Origin: Nematostella vectensis
Taxonomy: Eukaryota; Cnidaria; Anthozoa; Actiniaria; Edwardsiidae
NCBI RefSeq assembly: GCF_932526225.1
Contig: NC_064039.1
Span: 10,248,139 to 10,312,138 of the forward strand
Reading direction: 5' to 3'
DNA: 64,000 nt
Part shown: positions 12,432-23,093 of the stretch, piece after piece
Numbering within the stretch: position 1 is the stretch's first letter
Layout: every line of letters begins with the position of its first letter
Program-made: the position numbers and the translations under genes
The notes under the pieces: generated by a model
Told to the model about the DNA's origin: nothing
What the model saw: the letters and a program-made list of their open reading frames with translations, nothing else
The model's database searches: none

Positions 12432-15400
12432 CTAGTTAGGCTCTTGACTGTCATTAGCCTTCATATTTTTCTTGATCCATTTAACAAATTTGTGATTAAC
12501 CCGGGTGAAGACGCTATATTTCCCTGGGACCCCACACTTGGGGTTTCCCCAGCTGACAATCCCCCCGATGAACCATTTCCTCTTGCGTGCTCTTGAATCG
12601 TAGAATACGAACCCACCGCCACTATCGCGGTTACACGAGTCACGTGACTTGTTCTTGTACCCCGCGCACAGCATGTTTGACGTCACTGGCCAAGTTTCAT
12701 TCTCGTACGCCTTCTTACATGCGTTGTGGTTCACGACGGGAACAATCGCCTCCTTAAGCGTCTTGGAGGGTCGCTTGTTCTCAGTCACTCCCCACCCTAA
12801 CATGACTCCTTTTGCACGCGGCTTCACAAGTCGTCGCTGGTATCCATTAGGCAGACACACAGGCCTAACGTACTCCGTGATGTTGGCTTTCCAGCGCAGT
12901 CTAATAAGTGCAATGTCAGAGTCATACGTCCTCCAGCTGAACCGCGGATGTGAATAGATCCCAGCGCTTGGAATAATCTGTACATGTTCGTCCATATGGC
13001 GCGCGGTGATATCATGAACGCCCAAGAAAACACGCAGCCCGTGGTACGGTATCCCGCTATCCTTGTAAACAACACAGTGCGCGGCTGTTAGTACCCAGTC
13101 CTCTGCGATCAGCGTTCCTCCGCAGTGGAACGTGTTGTAATTGGACTGAAATGTATCGAATTCTAGTGCGACTTGCCAGGGGTACCCCCCAGGGATAGAA
13201 TCGCTACCCCCGTATATACGAAGCCTTTTGTGATTGGTCGGTTTGGAAGTCTCACCACAGATCGGACGGCAGGAAGGAAGGGCATCCGACCATTTGTTAT
13301 TGCTTTCACAGTGCCGGAATTTCGGACCATCTAAATAGTAATTCTTCCGGCAGAAATATGCGACATAGTATGAACCAAACTCTATTTGGTCGATGAATTT
13401 CCGCCTCCCGTTGAGTGGGGTCCCAGGATCCGGGCACGGTATAGGTGACCCTAGTTTGATGAGCGGCGGGTAGGTAATGGGCTTTGTAGTCGGGCATGAT
13501 TCAGTATAGCACGGACTAAGTTCCACGTTTTTCCCTTTACACTCGATACCGACTGCTTGGCTGAGACAGTACCTTACACGCCGCTGGATGCCCGAGGTAC
13601 ATGGCTTGGAGCAGCCAGCCCATTGAGTCCATGACGTCCACACTGAGCTATAGTTACACGGCGACTTGAAGCAGAATCTCGACTCCACTCGATACGGAGA
13701 CTTTACCTTACACTCGCCAGATTCATTTTTGCTCGATGATAGGGGGAAGCAGAACCTCCATCTCATTTGATGGCCCGTCCCACATGTAGCTGAGCAAGGC
13801 GTCCATGGTGACCACGGCATCCATTTGGCTTCCTTGCTTCGAAGTGCATCGCACGATACTATACATTCCTTCATCTCTACGTTCTTACCCGGGCACGAAT
13901 CGCTTACATTCCCAGCCTTTTCGCAAGAGCGAGTTCGCACTTGGACCCCACTCCCGCATGACACCGAGCAGGACGTCCAATTAGACCAGGAAGACCAGGT
14001 ACTTGGGCACGCTCTTTGGTAACACACCATCGCCGACATATTAGCGCCTTTACACGGCGTGCCTCCGAATCTCGGCTCGGTACAATTACGCATTCGTATC
14101 TGCTCACCAATAGAACACGTTTTTGAACAATCGGACCATGCAGACCAGGAACTCCATGCACCATTCACAGGACAGGGGGCGAATGCACACGTTCTGGATT
14201 GAGCATTTGTACCATTGCATTTAGTAATATTAACTCTAACATTTTCTTTCAAACACTCTCTGTAGCGAACCTGTTGTCCTGAACTACAACTTACGCTACA
14301 GTCCGTCCAGTTGGACCAGTTACTCCAGTAAGAGGGGCAATCAGTTGGATTACAAGGTGATACCTGGATATTTCTACCAGGACAGGGCGCTCCTCCATAC
14401 AGAGGCTGAGAACATGTCCTGTTTCTGAACATGGTACCATTGTTACATGATCTACTACAGCTGCTCCACTCGCTCCATGTAGACCACTCCCCGGAGATCG
14501 GGCAGTGGCCTTCAAAACAGTGTTTTGTTTGATTCAGCTCCCCAATACATCTAGCAATATAATCGGCTGGGCTGGTGGATTTTCTCACACACTCGCGTGA
14601 TCTAGTTCTTGTTCCATTAGAACACGAAACACTGCATAAGCTCCATGATGACCAGTTAGTTAAAGTACCATTTACCAGGCATGGTTTCTGAGCGCAAGGT
14701 CTCCGCTTGTTCTTCACACCACTACAGTTTTTACCGCCATACTTTGGTGAAGGGTTGCTACAGTGTCTAGTCCGACTGATCGTTCCATTAGAACAACTAA
14801 CGCTACAAGGAGACCAGGTGGTCCACTCCGACCACCCTCCATGAACCGGACATGCATGAATATTACAAGTATCGACCTCTTTAGATCCTCCAGAACAGTT
14901 TCTAAGGGCTGTAGTGACATTTGCATCCAAACATATCCTTGTACGAGACCTTGTACCATTAGAACATGATCTAGTGCATTCTGACCAGTTAGACCAGCCA
15001 CTCCAACCTTTACTAAGATAGCACGGAGCCAAATTACAATCCTCGTTAATTCTGGATAACCCAGTACATTTGCTACCCCCGTGTTTTGCACTAGGATTTG
15101 AACACGTCCTGTTTCTTGTCCTGGTACCATTTAAGCATGATTGACTACAACTTGACCAGGAACTCCAAGAAGTCCAGCCACCATGGATCGGACAATTCTT
15201 TAAAAAGCAACTTGTAACCTCGTATGGTTTACCAGTGCAATTATTGCCTCCGTGTTTTGCACTGGGATTCGAACACGTTCTATTTCTTGTCCTGGTACCA
15301 TTTGAACATGATTGACTACAGCTTGACCAGGAACTCCAAGAAGTCCAGCCACCATGGATCGGACAATTCTTTAAGAAGCAAATTGCGACCTCGGATGGAT

Positions 15401-17843
15401 TACCAGTGCAATAATTACCTCCGTGTTTTGCACTTGGATTCGAACACGTTCTATTTCTTGTCCTGGTACCATTTGAACATGATTGACTACAACTTGACCA
15501 GGAACTCCAAGACGTCCAGTCACCATGGATCGGACAATTCTTTAAGAAGCAAATTGCAACCTCGGATGGATTACCAGTACAATTATTACCTCCGTGTTTT
15601 GCACTTGGATTCGAACACGTTCTATTTCTTGTCCTGGTACCATTCAAGCATGATTGACTACAACTTGACCAGGAACTCCAAGAAGTCCAGCCACCATGGA
15701 TCGGACAATTCTTTAAGAGGCAGCTTGCGACCTCGGATGGATTACCAGTGCAATTATTGCCTCCGTGTTTTGCACTGGGATTCGAACACGTTCTATTTCT
15801 TGTCCTGGTACCATTTGAGCATGATTGACTACAACTTGACCAGGAACTCCAAGAAGTCCAGCCACCATGGATCGGACAATACTTTAAAAAGCAACTTGTA
15901 ACCTCGTATGGTTTACCAGTGCAATTATTGCCTCCGTGTTTTGCACTGGGATTCGAACACGTTCTATTTCTTGTCCTGGTACCATTTGAACATGATTGAC
16001 TACAACTTGACCAGGAACTCCAAGAAGTCCAGCCACCATGGATCGGACAATTCTTTATTAAGCAAATTGCGATCTCGGATGGATTACCAGTGCAATTATT
16101 ACCTCCGTGTTTTGCACTGGGATTCGAACACGTCCTTTTTCTCGTCCGGGTACCATTTGAGCAAGATTGACTACAACTTGACCAGGAACCCCAAGACGTC
16201 CAACCACCATGTATCGGACAATTCTTTATTAAGCAATTTGTGACCTCAGATGGCTGGCCACTGCACTTTAGCCCTCCGTATAAAGGCTTAACGCAGGTCC
16301 GTGTCCTCACCTTAGATCCGTTACCACAGGTGTGGCTGCATTCCGACCAATCAGACCATGGCATCCATTCCCCATCCACGGGACAAGGGCCCAAATAACA
16401 ATAAGATGACTCCGTTGCATTCCCAGCGCACACTTGCGAATCCGGACAAGCACGTATACGGTACCGAGCCCCCACGCCGCAACTAACACTGCAATCTGAC
16501 CATGCGGTCCACGCATTCCATTCCCCTATTTTCGCGCACTTGACTTTCTCTTTACATACTCGTTTTTCCATAGCAGCTCCTACACACTTTTCCCCGCCGA
16601 AATGCGGGATCGGATTGGTGCAGTTTCTTGTTCGCAGCTGCTGCCCTATAAAGCAGGTACTGCTGCATCTTGTCCAGGAAGTCCAGGCGCCCCAGCCTCC
16701 GTGAGTAGGACAAGGGGCGAGGTTACACGACTCCTCTCGGAGGCCACTCCCCTGGCAACCGGCGCCATCTTTTACTAGTATTTCGGTGGTTTTCTCGCAC
16801 GCACGTCTACTCCTACGCTTCCCACCACCACAGGAAGACGAGCAAAATGTCCATGCCCCCCATTCAGACCACTCGCCGTATTCACACACAAACCGCGAAT
16901 CCGGGACGGCGGTGACCGGCTGTCCAGCCAAACCGGGAGGCGAAGAACACTTGATTAAATTAAGTGAATATATAAGACTTCGCGTCCTGATCCATTGTTT
17001 GAGCCAACTAAGCTTGCAGTCACAAACAAAAGGATTATTATGTAGTGAAACTTTAGCGTCCGTTGAAAGTGAATAAAACAAGCCCCGGGGTAGCGTAGCG
17101 AGGCTGTTAAAACTCACGAATAATAATTTCAACGACGGCGTCCTCGCAAATAGTCGTTGATCTAGCTCGGTGATGTTATTATTGTTCAAGTACAGAATCT
17201 CCAGACCGCGAAGGTTGCGAAACGTGCCTGGCTCGATGCGAGTCAATAAATTATTATTCAATTGGAGGCTTTTTAATGAGAGCGTGCCTTGGAGCGTTCG
17301 CTCGGAAAAAGTTTTCAAATTGTTATTATGCAAACGTAACCGTTGAAGCGCTGCTAATCCATGGAATGTAGTCTCTGGTATGGCACGTAGGCGGTTAAAA
17401 TCAAGAAACAGGTCCTGTAGTGAGGACAGTCCTTCAAACGTGTCTTCCGGAAGCGATGACAAGCGATTGGCACTTAGATCCAGTGAGCGCAATGACGCAA
17501 GGTCACGAAACACACTTCTCGGTAACACCGACAGCCGGTTGGCTCCAAGGTTCAAGCTCCTGAGAGCAGTCAAATTCCTAAAAGCGTTGCTATGGATAGT
17601 GGAGATCAGGTTATTGTACAAAGAGAGAAGGCTGACTTGCATGGGAAAATTCCTCGGCACATGGCGTAACCCCGAAAAGCTATCATCCGCCAGATATCCA
17701 CAATAAATGTCCACTCTATGTTCCCCGTAGCAAGAGCAGTAAGCCGGGCATGTTATCGGCACGGAAGATATGACATTTGCTTGCCCTAACCGCACGCATT
17801 GAAGAGTTGATAACAACGTGATGATCCATTGAAGCCCGGCCAT
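12432..17843 (-). CDS. Secreted LRR-TSP1(x20)-sushi-trypsin protein
   Basis: Single uninterrupted ORF of 1803 residues; I know no named gene with this architecture. Order: signal peptide (about 1-22), Cys-rich LRR N-cap, eight LRRs (about 50-240), LRR C-cap (NPFVCDCKLSWLKQWI), 20 TSP1 repeats (about 320-1470), one four-Cys sushi domain (about 1480-1540), then a trypsin-like domain (1543-1790). The protease has a zymogen-type start (R|IYGG), His 1589, Asp 1643 and Ser 1741, S1 Asp and Gly residues implying Arg/Lys preference, and the expected disulfide Cys. The usual GDSGGP is RDSGGG, so the oxyanion-hole Gly193 is Arg. No transmembrane segment. The layout recalls complement-type recognition plus protease proteins; function is inferred. 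Activity may be lost or altered. Confidence 0.9.
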   Translation of the reverse strand: MAGLQWIITLLSTLQCVRLGQANVISSVPITCPAYCSCYGEHRVDIYCGYLADDSFSGLRHVPRNFPMQVSLLSLYNNLISTIHSNAFRNLTALRSLNLGANRLSVLPRSVFRDLASLRSLDLSANRLSSLPEDTFEGLSSLQDLFLDFNRLRAIPETTFHGLAALQRLRLHNNNLKTFSERTLQGTLSLKSLQLNNNLLTRIEPGTFRNLRGLEILYLNNNNITELDQRLFARTPSLKLLFVSFNSLATLPRGLFYSLSTDAKVSLHNNPFVCDCKLSWLKQWIRTRSLIYSLNLIKCSSPPGLAGQPVTAVPDSRFVCEYGEWSEWGAWTFCSSSCGGGKRRSRRACEKTTEILVKDGAGCQGSGLREESCNLAPCPTHGGWGAWTSWTRCSSTCFIGQQLRTRNCTNPIPHFGGEKCVGAAMEKRVCKEKVKCAKIGEWNAWTAWSDCSVSCGVGARYRIRACPDSQVCAGNATESSYCYLGPCPVDGEWMPWSDWSECSHTCGNGSKVRTRTCVKPLYGGLKCSGQPSEVTNCLIKNCPIHGGWTSWGSWSSCSQSCSNGTRTRKRTCSNPSAKHGGNNCTGNPSEIAICLIKNCPIHGGWTSWSSWSSCSQSCSNGTRTRNRTCSNPSAKHGGNNCTGKPYEVTSCFLKYCPIHGGWTSWSSWSSCSQSCSNGTRTRNRTCSNPSAKHGGNNCTGNPSEVASCLLKNCPIHGGWTSWSSWSSCSQSCLNGTRTRNRTCSNPSAKHGGNNCTGNPSEVAICFLKNCPIHGDWTSWSSWSSCSQSCSNGTRTRNRTCSNPSAKHGGNYCTGNPSEVAICFLKNCPIHGGWTSWSSWSSCSQSCSNGTRTRNRTCSNPSAKHGGNNCTGKPYEVTSCFLKNCPIHGGWTSWSSWSSCSQSCLNGTRTRNRTCSNPSAKHGGSKCTGLSRINEDCNLAPCYLSKGWSGWSNWSECTRSCSNGTRSRTRICLDANVTTALRNCSGGSKEVDTCNIHACPVHGGWSEWTTWSPCSVSCSNGTISRTRHCSNPSPKYGGKNCSGVKNKRRPCAQKPCLVNGTLTNWSSWSLCSVSCSNGTRTRSRECVRKSTSPADYIARCIGELNQTKHCFEGHCPISGEWSTWSEWSSCSRSCNNGTMFRNRTCSQPLYGGAPCPGRNIQVSPCNPTDCPSYWSNWSNWTDCSVSCSSGQQVRYRECLKENVRVNITKCNGTNAQSRTCAFAPCPVNGAWSSWSAWSDCSKTCSIGEQIRMRNCTEPRFGGTPCKGANMSAMVCYQRACPSTWSSWSNWTSCSVSCGSGVQVRTRSCEKAGNVSDSCPGKNVEMKECIVSCDALRSKEAKWMPWSPWTPCSATCGTGHQMRWRFCFPLSSSKNESGECKVKSPYRVESRFCFKSPCNYSSVWTSWTQWAGCSKPCTSGIQRRVRYCLSQAVGIECKGKNVELSPCYTESCPTTKPITYPPLIKLGSPIPCPDPGTPLNGRRKFIDQIEFGSYYVAYFCRKNYYLDGPKFRHCESNNKWSDALPSCRPICGETSKPTNHKRLRIYGGSDSIPGGYPWQVALEFDTFQSNYNTFHCGGTLIAEDWVLTAAHCVVYKDSGIPYHGLRVFLGVHDITARHMDEHVQIIPSAGIYSHPRFSWRTYDSDIALIRLRWKANITEYVRPVCLPNGYQRRLVKPRAKGVMLGWGVTENKRPSKTLKEAIVPVVNHNACKKAYENETWPVTSNMLCAGYKNKSRDSCNRDSGGGFVFYDSRARKRKWFIGGIVSWGNPKCGVPGKYSVFTRVNHKFVKWIKKNMKANDSQEPN
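15050..16250 (-). repeat. Homogenised TSP1 sub-array (7 copies, ~171-bp unit)
   Basis: Seven consecutive TSP1 modules of about 57 residues each, with the core GGWTSWSSWSSCSQSC and the recurring segment CSNPSAKHGG. They are nearly identical, while the flanking modules in the same ORF are diverged. Variant endings (GKPYEVTS, GNPSEVAI) alternate between copies, consistent with unequal exchange. Confidence 0.9.
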
Positions 17844-20090
17844 TCTTTTGCAGTTGGAAAACCTTGTTTACAACGAAAAAAACAACTAGTCTTGTTTAAG
17901 ACACCGCTGCACCCCTCGATATCTGTAGGCTCAAACCTGCAAAAAGGCAGAAAAGCATCAGAACAACAAGCTATGCTTGAGAACACTGACGAGCATGATG
18001 TTAGCAGGAAAAGACTTGGAGTGTTCGAAAAATAATTCAAGTTTTCACACAATGGTAATTTCCAATTGGTTACAAAGCAGTGTTAATAATCTTACTGTAT
18101 TATCTTACACGGATAAACAATAGGCTTGGAAAAGACAACAGGGTGTATTTTCAAGTTTGGCCAGCTGACAAGAGACTTCTAATTGGCTACCAATCAATCA
18201 TTTGCTAACAGGTCTCTAATATTTGCATTTCAAAAAACAACCCAAAATCGAAAACATCGCTTGAGTCAACAGACTTTTAGAAATGCCTCACGTCCCTTAT
18301 AATAAATTAAGAGGGCATGACATCAAGGGGACCACCGGGAGATCGTCAAATCTGATTTTGCAGTAGTTAAATCTTCATGGTTGAGAAGTTTAATAAGTCG
18401 ACTGTGAACTAGCGGTCTAGTAGTACGTGAGCTACTTCAGAACAACTCAGCCTTTTGATTAAATTATCTCCTAAAAATAACGCCATCTTTGTATAAGCGA
18501 TTATCGCTTGTTGAACGCAGATTAGGCACCTATTTCTACCACGTGTCCTTCGGGCATACACGGAGATTAATATAAATCTTTTTAGTTTATAAAACGGCAT
18601 GACCCGTTACTTGAACTGTTTTTGCTGATCCTGAATTTCACCCTTGACACTTAAGATATGCCGCACATGACTTCGTAAGTGCACTAAACGAAAACCTAAA
18701 ATTAACTACTATACCAAGTATAAAATAAACTGAAGATATTTCAAGGGTGAAGGTGGCGTACGGGCTTTAAATGATTAAACTTGGTAAGAGACAAATTTGA
18801 CGCACCGATACGATGGCATAAATAATGCAGTTCGATGCAGTACACGTGATTGGGCGATTCAGCGTTTCCATAAATCCCGATGGCCACTGAACATTTTTGT
18901 TTTATAAGAATTTTATTTACAAAATGCGCGCGCCAAGATATAAGCATGATATACCAATCAACCACTCTATTGTTATTGTTTATAGTGGAAAATACAGTGA
19001 TTTATTCGAAAGGAAATCTCAAAATAAAAATCTACGAATAAAGTCTGATACATTGTTGAAGATATGTGATTGAACATATCTCGGTTTCTCGCTTGAATTA
19101 GCCGATGGAAATGGATGCTTTGCGTGACCCGGCATTGAGCGGGAGCATGAGATGGCGGCGTGTCTTGTCCCTGACAGCCACCATAGCAGCCATAAGGCCA
19201 GTAAAAAAAATGAATCGTCCTATCTACAATCACTTTGGTATTATTTAATTTTCGGTATTTTGACAGACCCTCTTTAAATACCAAGCTCTAATCTAGTATT
19301 TTAAAGGCTGTGTTAGATAACGAGGCTCTTACCCATATAAAAAAAGCTTTTGGGTTTTCAGTGGCAGGTGCCAGTAAGAAGAGAGATACGTTTCGCTTGG
19401 ACAGGTGGAGATTCTGACCCCTTTCACGGAGAAATAAACCATAGCGACCTGGGAGTCCCAAGTGTCGAGCTACACAATTCAAACAATTCCTACCATTCTA
19501 AAGTAAAATTTATAAAATGCGCTAGTACCATTAAAAAAACTGCAAGCTGTCTGACGATACGATATGATTTTTTAATGTTTTTTTTATTGCGAATTTAGTA
19601 TTTTTATTTAAAAATGCGCTTGCTTGCACAATCTTATCTAAAAGAAACTTAAAAATCCTTATTCACCTGGTGACATTCATGACATTTTCCTCGAAATGGA
19701 GGGTTTATTTTATGATAATAAAGGCGTCTGAATGCAGGAAAATTATATTTAAACAAGAATAATAAATTATATACAAAGAAAATAATATTTCTCAACATAA
19801 CGATCTCTGCAGTGGCGGCATATCTTAGCGTCTATAAGCTGATCTGTTTTAAAAAAATATGGACCACAGAAAGGAAAACACTCGTAAACTAGTCAAGAGC
19901 TAACGAGATATTGTAAAAATACCTGCTCATTCCAACACATTTTCCTCTACAGCCCTATATCCTACCTTCGATGGTGTGAGCGAATGGAGACTTGTGTGCT
20001 TACTTGCTATCGCGCCGAGGTAATACGGCTATTAAAGATATTCAAACAAACGAATGCGGTGGGCGCGTGACTGTCTCGTAGACTAGTGTA
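17844..20090. other. Upstream and intergenic region, no gene recognised
   Basis: AT-rich, short random ORFs only. The promoter of the LRR/TSP1/trypsin gene should lie near 17.9-18.1 kb, but I see no clear TATA box. Confidence 0.5.
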
Positions 20091-20109
20091 ACCGTTATCA
20101 CACCGTCCA

Positions 20110-20660
20110 CCTGAGCATGCATAAAAAGGGTTCAGCCCTACTCACCACTAAACCTACGACGTATCTGCGGCCAGCGTCGCGACTGACATAGAGGATTTAC
20201 CTTGTCTTTCACGTTAATGGACAGGCGTCACTGACCGCGTATGCTAGTCATGTCTCAGCAATCTATGCAAGGTTATGCCCTAGAAATCACGCCATATCCG
20301 AAACTCCTCGAGTCTTGCTGGAGGGAAAGCTAAGGTGGAGCTCAAATTTACACCGATAAAGCAAATTAGCGACGCCGCAGTGATCATTTCCGACCAATCT
20401 AGCAGCTTTAGTCAGAAGGAGAAGCACGCTCAGGTCGAGGGTTTACGCGTTGTGCAAGCCAGACAAATTAGCGATATCGAAAAAAGGAATTCTAGTCATT
20501 AGATACGACTAGACAGGTCTGTACAAGCCCAAAAGTACATAGCCGAATTGTCAAAACATAGAAACGCAGTTTTGATTGTTACAAGCATTATAGTTGCACC
20601 GGCAGAGGAAGCCAAAACAGCGCCGCAAATAGGCAAGCTGTTTATTTTCATATAGACTTT
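20110..20660 (+). pseudogene. Broken coding-like stretch with a TATA-like element
   Basis: An ATAAAAAG box at about 20122 precedes a short ATG ORF (start near 20240). The reading then shifts to a frame open from about 20287 to 20655 except for one TAG near 20500. That frame encodes about 115 residues of normal-looking composition, such as AKVELKFTPIKQISDAAVII and RSVQAQKYIAELSKH. I do not recognise the family. It could be a dead gene copy or chance. Confidence 0.25.
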
Positions 20661-22740
20661 TATTTGGTTTCTAAAGAGTGTATTTTGTAAATATTTTGCT
20701 TGGGTAGTGTAAAAAGAGATCGTGTCTGAGAGGTGAGATGGCGGTCGCCTAATAGGGTGTCGACAGAATGGTCGCGTGCGCTAGGGACATGCTCTTACAA
20801 GGAGATAACATTCTCGTAGAGTTCCTCAACAACTAGTGCTTTTACCGAATAGGTTCCCAAAGGTGAGGTGAAGGTTATTGGCTGAATCTTGATACGACGA
20901 TAGCACGTAAGCGACGAATGAGTTCACTTTTCTTTCATATAGCGGCGTAAATGGGGGCATTAAAGGGCAAATACTTGAGGCATATCTAGCCCACGATACC
21001 GCACTTCAGATTCACGCTGTGAAACATTTCGCATAGATACATAGACAGACGAAACAATATTGTATTAGATGACATTTTGGGCCTTCTAGAAACAAATAGA
21101 ATCAAAACTTAATCCGCTCAACTTCTTCGCATGATTTAACAAAGCTCTTTCAATCTGCTTAATTAAAAGACTCGCGAAAAAATAACGTCCGCGAACTTAA
21201 ATCTCGCGAAAATAAGGGATATAGAAAACATGATGACAAACATTGAAGGTTTTATTGAGATATTCTAGTAAGTATGTCCAACGAAACTACCGATAATAGC
21301 TCAGGAGAAAGAACACTTCCATTACTGCCAGAATAACGGTTAAAAGGGGCAACTTGTTGGTATTGTTTTAATTATCTGGGCCTGATTCAGTTAGTGGTTA
21401 CTTCATTTTGAAAAAAAAAATGAACTTCAAATTCGCGAAACATGAACTTCAAAATCCCGAATTTAAATCTACGCGATCGCGAAATTTAAGACTCGCGAAA
21501 TATGCAAGAACGCAAAAAATTTATATGCGCGAAAATAAAGAAGAAAAAGATAACTAACGGACCCCCTCGGTGTAGAATCTTACAGGACATCCAGTCAACT
21601 CTCGCTATTACGGACACCCTCGGTGTAGAATCTTACAGGACATCCAGTCAACTCTCGCTATTACGGACACCCTCGGTGTAGAATCTTATAGGACATCCAG
21701 TCAACTCTCGCTATTACGGACACCCTCGGTGTAGAATCTTATAGGACATCCAGTCAACTCTCGCTATTACGGACACCCTAGGACTCGAATCTTATTGGAC
21801 ATACAAACTCTACACAGACACCTATCCACCACCCTCACGTTTCGATTACTATACCGCCAATCATTCGAAACAACACTGCCCTCCTGCCTCTCTCGTACAT
21901 TGGCGCTTTCCAGCAGGTCCGCCTGCCTCTCCAGATTTTTCGAAACATTCTTTTCAAGTCACTCAACCGACCTCACAAGAGACGGTGCAGGGTGACGTTA
22001 TATCGGATTCTGAGCGTCCGTCGCTCCAAGTGTAGAAATCGCCCAACTGTCAAGGGCCGGCAAGGCCACAATCTCGGCGCTAATTCTGTATGTCAGGAAA
22101 ACTACAGAAGAAAATGCTGAGAACGTATTAAAAAGATAGTTAATGGAAGTTTTATCAGGATAATTAACTGCGATTCTGTACCGTCACAAAACTGACAGTC
22201 TTTATTATTCCAAGGATGTCACAGCGGTGGAGGAGTTGGCCTAAAAGTGGGGGAGGGGGGAAGGTGTCAAGACTAATTTCTCTTTTGAAAGAAAACGCTC
22301 AACTAGAAGCGATGCTGAACGATACTATGCGAGCGGTTTAGAGATGGTAAAAGTTGCAATAATAAGAAATAATAAAAATATTAATAATAATAAACCAAAA
22401 TTTTCGCCACACGAAAAAAAACCCAGGATCGACCAAGATGACAAACATGTCAGTTTATAAATGGCCCTCCCGCTATGTTCAAATGGAATATCACAAAGTG
22501 TAACTTGCGAGTTTAGTAAACAAAATATCAATTTTAATTAAAATGCTCAAATGTCTAAACCTATACGGGCGCTGTCATTTGCTCCACACGAAGAAAAAAA
22601 AAAAAAAACAATTTATAAGCCAAACATGCGATGGTAAATGTGGCATAGGTTTCGAGTTAAAAAGATAAAACGGGAAACATGACATGAAAACTGTGACATT
22701 TTTGGACACAGATTCTGATATAGCTGTCATATAGACAGTG
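20661..22740. other. Intergenic, repeat-bearing, no gene recognised
   Basis: Contains scattered CGCGAAA-type motifs around 21170-21540 and the 53-bp tandem repeat. No supported coding region. Confidence 0.5.
21559..21805. repeat. 53-bp tandem repeat, 4 full copies plus a partial
   Basis: Units start at 21559, 21612, 21665, 21718 and 21771. Each begins GGACACCCTCGGTGTAGAAT and ends in CTCGCTATTAC. The first four are nearly identical; the last is diverged and truncated. Confidence 0.95.
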
Positions 22741-23093
22741 TTAGATAACCAGGGCGGAAATGTCAGCGGTTAATTTGGACTCAAAGTTCACATTTAGAGG
22801 GTACAACACTAAAAAACGCAAAAGAAAACGTCCAAGCTTGTTGCTAGACATTAAATTCTCAAGCCTACATGTACAATGAGGAAGACAGTATGGCCTCGTC
22901 GACTCACTACAAGGGAACCCGCAAACACCACAAGAAAAAATGGCACCGTCAATAAAAAAAAGCTGGAATATATAAACTTGGCTTTGCACTTCTACTAAGC
23001 TAGCTTAGGTATCTTACACTTACCTGTACGTTCTAGCGGCACAGTACGTGCTATTTCCGCACAGACTCGCCACTGCCGCGTCTTCGCAGAGAT
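22741..23093 (-). CDS. Possible last two exons of a small Cys-rich protein
   Basis: Exon 23024-23093 has an acceptor (GTGCAG) and a GTAAGT-type donor. Exon 22741-22906 has an acceptor ending CCCTTGTAG and a stop at 22741. The join is in phase and puts Cys in a regular series: LC, SLC, TYC, PYC, PHC, TC. The intron is 117 bp. The entry phase is 1, typical of extracellular modules. Upstream exons were not found, the last 40 residues lack Cys, and I cannot assign a family, so this may be coincidence. Confidence 0.3.

Noticed and set aside
15224-16243. Long plus-strand ORFs (225 and 111 codons) with internal repeats
   Set aside because: They are antisense shadows of the homogenised TSP1 array on the minus strand; their periodicity follows the 171-bp unit.
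21170-21540. CGCGAAA motif series as a possible CRISPR-like or regulatory array
   Set aside because: Spacing and flanks are irregular and the genome is animal; more likely degenerate interspersed repeat.
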